NCBI RefSeq assembly: GCF_001263205.1
Contig: NZ_CP012333.1
Coordinates: forward strand, 4,689,001-4,753,000
Reading direction: 5' to 3'
DNA: 64,000 nucleotides
Source: Labilithrix luteola
Lineage (GTDB): Bacteria > Myxococcota_A > Polyangia > Polyangiales > Polyangiaceae
The notes under the pieces were generated by a model. It saw only the letters and a list, made by a program, of their open reading frames with translations, searched no databases and was not told the DNA's origin. Below, in pieces: positions 62,899-64,000 of this stretch; within the stretch, counting starts at the first letter, position 1, and each line of letters opens with the position of its first letter. A program made the translations under genes and the position numbers.

Positions 62899-63639
62899 AT
62901 GAAGCTTCTTTCTTCCTTCGCACCGGCGCGGGCGCGGCATGCCTTCGCGCCGATGATGCTTGGCGCGCTCGCAGCCACGTTGATGGCTGGCTGCGGGTCG
63001 CGTGGGGGTGACGTCAAAGCCGGGGAACTCGGCAATGGTGGATTCACGTTCTCGTGCGACGACGGGGCGGCGTGCACGCCTTACTCGCACGAGGCCACGA
63101 CGTTTCCCTCGGCGGTATCGCTCAGCTCTACGTTCGACGTGAAATTCAGACCGCGCACGACGTCGAGTGACGGGCCGCAGCCCCAAGGGGGCATCACGCT
63201 TTCGGCGATCGGCGAGACCTTCTTCACGCGGGGCCCCGAGGGGTTCGTTGCCCAGCGCGAAGGCCATGGCACCATCGCGGCGTTCGACGCCACGGGAAAG
63301 CTCGTCGACTATACCGTCATCAAGATCGTCAAACCCGACGCGCTCACGATTTACGATGCCGACGTAGACTCCGTCGACGACGCGGATCCGCGGAGCGTCG
63401 ACCTCATCGCGTTGAAGCAAGGGGAGTCACGAAGCTTCCGCGTGCTTCTTCGCAATGACGCGGGCGAGCCACTCGCCGGCAAGATCGGCGTGAAGTGGTC
63501 CGCAGGTTCGGACGTGGCGAGCATGCAGCCTCAGTCGTCCGGGAGATACAGCGTCTATGGCAACGCGGCGGGCAGCACGATCGTCGCCATCGACGGCGCG
63601 GCGCTGCATCGCGAGATCAAGGTCGTGGTGACGCCATGA
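62899..63639 (+). CDS. hypothetical lipoprotein with Ig-like beta domains
   Basis: A 246-residue exported lipoprotein (signal ending MMLGALAATLMAGC, lipobox AGC). Beta strands with SLSSTFDVKFRP, IKIVKPDALTIYDADVDSVD and SFRVLLRNDAGEPLAGKIGV suggest one or two Ig-like domains. I recognise no family. It overlaps the next lipoprotein gene by 4 nt, so the two form an operon. Confidence 0.8.
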   Translation: MKLLSSFAPARARHAFAPMMLGALAATLMAGCGSRGGDVKAGELGNGGFTFSCDDGAACTPYSHEATTFPSAVSLSSTFDVKFRPRTTSSDGPQPQGGITLSAIGETFFTRGPEGFVAQREGHGTIAAFDATGKLVDYTVIKIVKPDALTIYDADVDSVDDADPRSVDLIALKQGESRSFRVLLRNDAGEPLAGKIGVKWSAGSDVASMQPQSSGRYSVYGNAAGSTIVAIDGAALHREIKVVVTP

Positions 63640-64000
63640 AGACGACGTCGGCACGTTCGCTCGTCGTCTTTGCGTTCGCGCTTGCTCTCGGGGCGTGCGG
63701 GCCGAGTTACGACCACACCGAGATTACCGGCGTCGTCGCCAGTCCGCTCGGAGGAACGGTCACGTTCCAGCGGGTCGAGATTCCCGAAGGGATGATCGTC
63801 AAGGCGCACATTGTGTCACTCAATGACGACGACGACCTCATGGGCGGCACCGTGCGCTCGCACGACGAGAGCATCGTCGGCGTCTCCAGCCTCGTCTCCG
63901 ATCGCGACTTCGCCTTCGAGGGCCGGAAGCCCGGCCGCACGGACGTGGAGATCCTCGCCGACGGCAAGCTCGTACTGGTGCTCGAGGCGATTGTCTCCGC
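63636..64000 (+). CDS. hypothetical lipoprotein, runs off the window
   Basis: The frame begins at an ATG overlapping the previous TGA (MKTTSARSLVVFAFALALGAC, lipobox GAC). It continues with an Ig-like pattern (GVVASPLGGTVTFQRVEIPE, FEGRKPGRTDVEILADGKLV) to the edge. It is a paralogue-like partner of the preceding lipoprotein in plan; the C-terminus is outside the window. Confidence 0.75.
   Translation, partial: MKTTSARSLVVFAFALALGACGPSYDHTEITGVVASPLGGTVTFQRVEIPEGMIVKAHIVSLNDDDDLMGGTVRSHDESIVGVSSLVSDRDFAFEGRKPGRTDVEILADGKLVLVLEAIVS

Overview
The window looks like chromosome of a high-GC myxobacterium (Myxococcota, probably Polyangiales and perhaps Labilithrix-like). This rests on gene content, not on a marker gene: the DUF1592/DUF1552 pair, an FHA-sigma54 activator beside a Ser/Thr kinase, a giant kinase/ATPase/histidine-kinase protein, many lipoproteins, and Cys-rich/RCC1-like debris. 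One tRNA (Val-GAC) is present. I see no rRNA or CRISPR array.

Layout. 0-16.2 kb is an accessory zone. It holds duplicated GNAT and zinc-ribbon genes around an MFS/LysR/DUF899 group, alpha/beta-hydrolase paralogues, LysR and AraC regulators, a quinone-oxidoreductase-like gene, and many remnants. A serine-recombinase scar precedes a more A/T-rich ChaC/histone-deacetylase-like pair. 16.2-22.5 kb is an alkylation-damage island entirely on the minus strand: two HxD 2OG-Fe(II) oxygenases, a small Ada-N-like protein, full-length Ada, AlkA, O6-alkylguanine methyltransferase, a SnoaL-like protein and a decayed AlkB. Most of its transcription units are preceded by a shared sequence containing AAT/ATT-N6-GCAA, which resembles the E. 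coli Ada operator. 23.4-31.9 kb is one minus-strand block. A Ser/Thr kinase, a TPR-like protein, a propeller lipoprotein and an FHA-sigma54 activator lie upstream of a DUF1592-DUF1552-cytochrome c operon. A strong palindrome lies between the two groups.

33.7-37.4 kb encodes a compact respiratory oxidase: a dihaem cytochrome c, a single chain that joins CcoN, CcoO and two further cytochrome c domains, and a CcoQ-like peptide, all linked by 4-nt overlaps. 37.5-42.2 kb carries redox and detoxification genes (pirin, GST, ferredoxin-CDGSH protein, rhodanese, nitroreductase, MFS). 42.3-50.1 kb is a stress and signalling stretch: an HATPase protein, a Cys-less DksA-like protein, Dps, an eRF1-like protein, a sigma54 response regulator and two FixJ-type receivers. 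53.4-58.9 kb encodes a giant pseudokinase/ATPase/GAF/PAS/histidine kinase whose frame breaks at a C7 run. 59-61.7 kb is mobile-element debris (IS21-type istB and a tyrosine recombinase) that truncates neighbouring genes. The end of the window holds a tRNA with its terminator and two lipoprotein genes.

Single-base frameshifts and truncations are unusually common, especially at 2.9-16.2, 22-23.2 and 48-61.6 kb. Real decay and assembly error cannot be told apart from this sequence alone.
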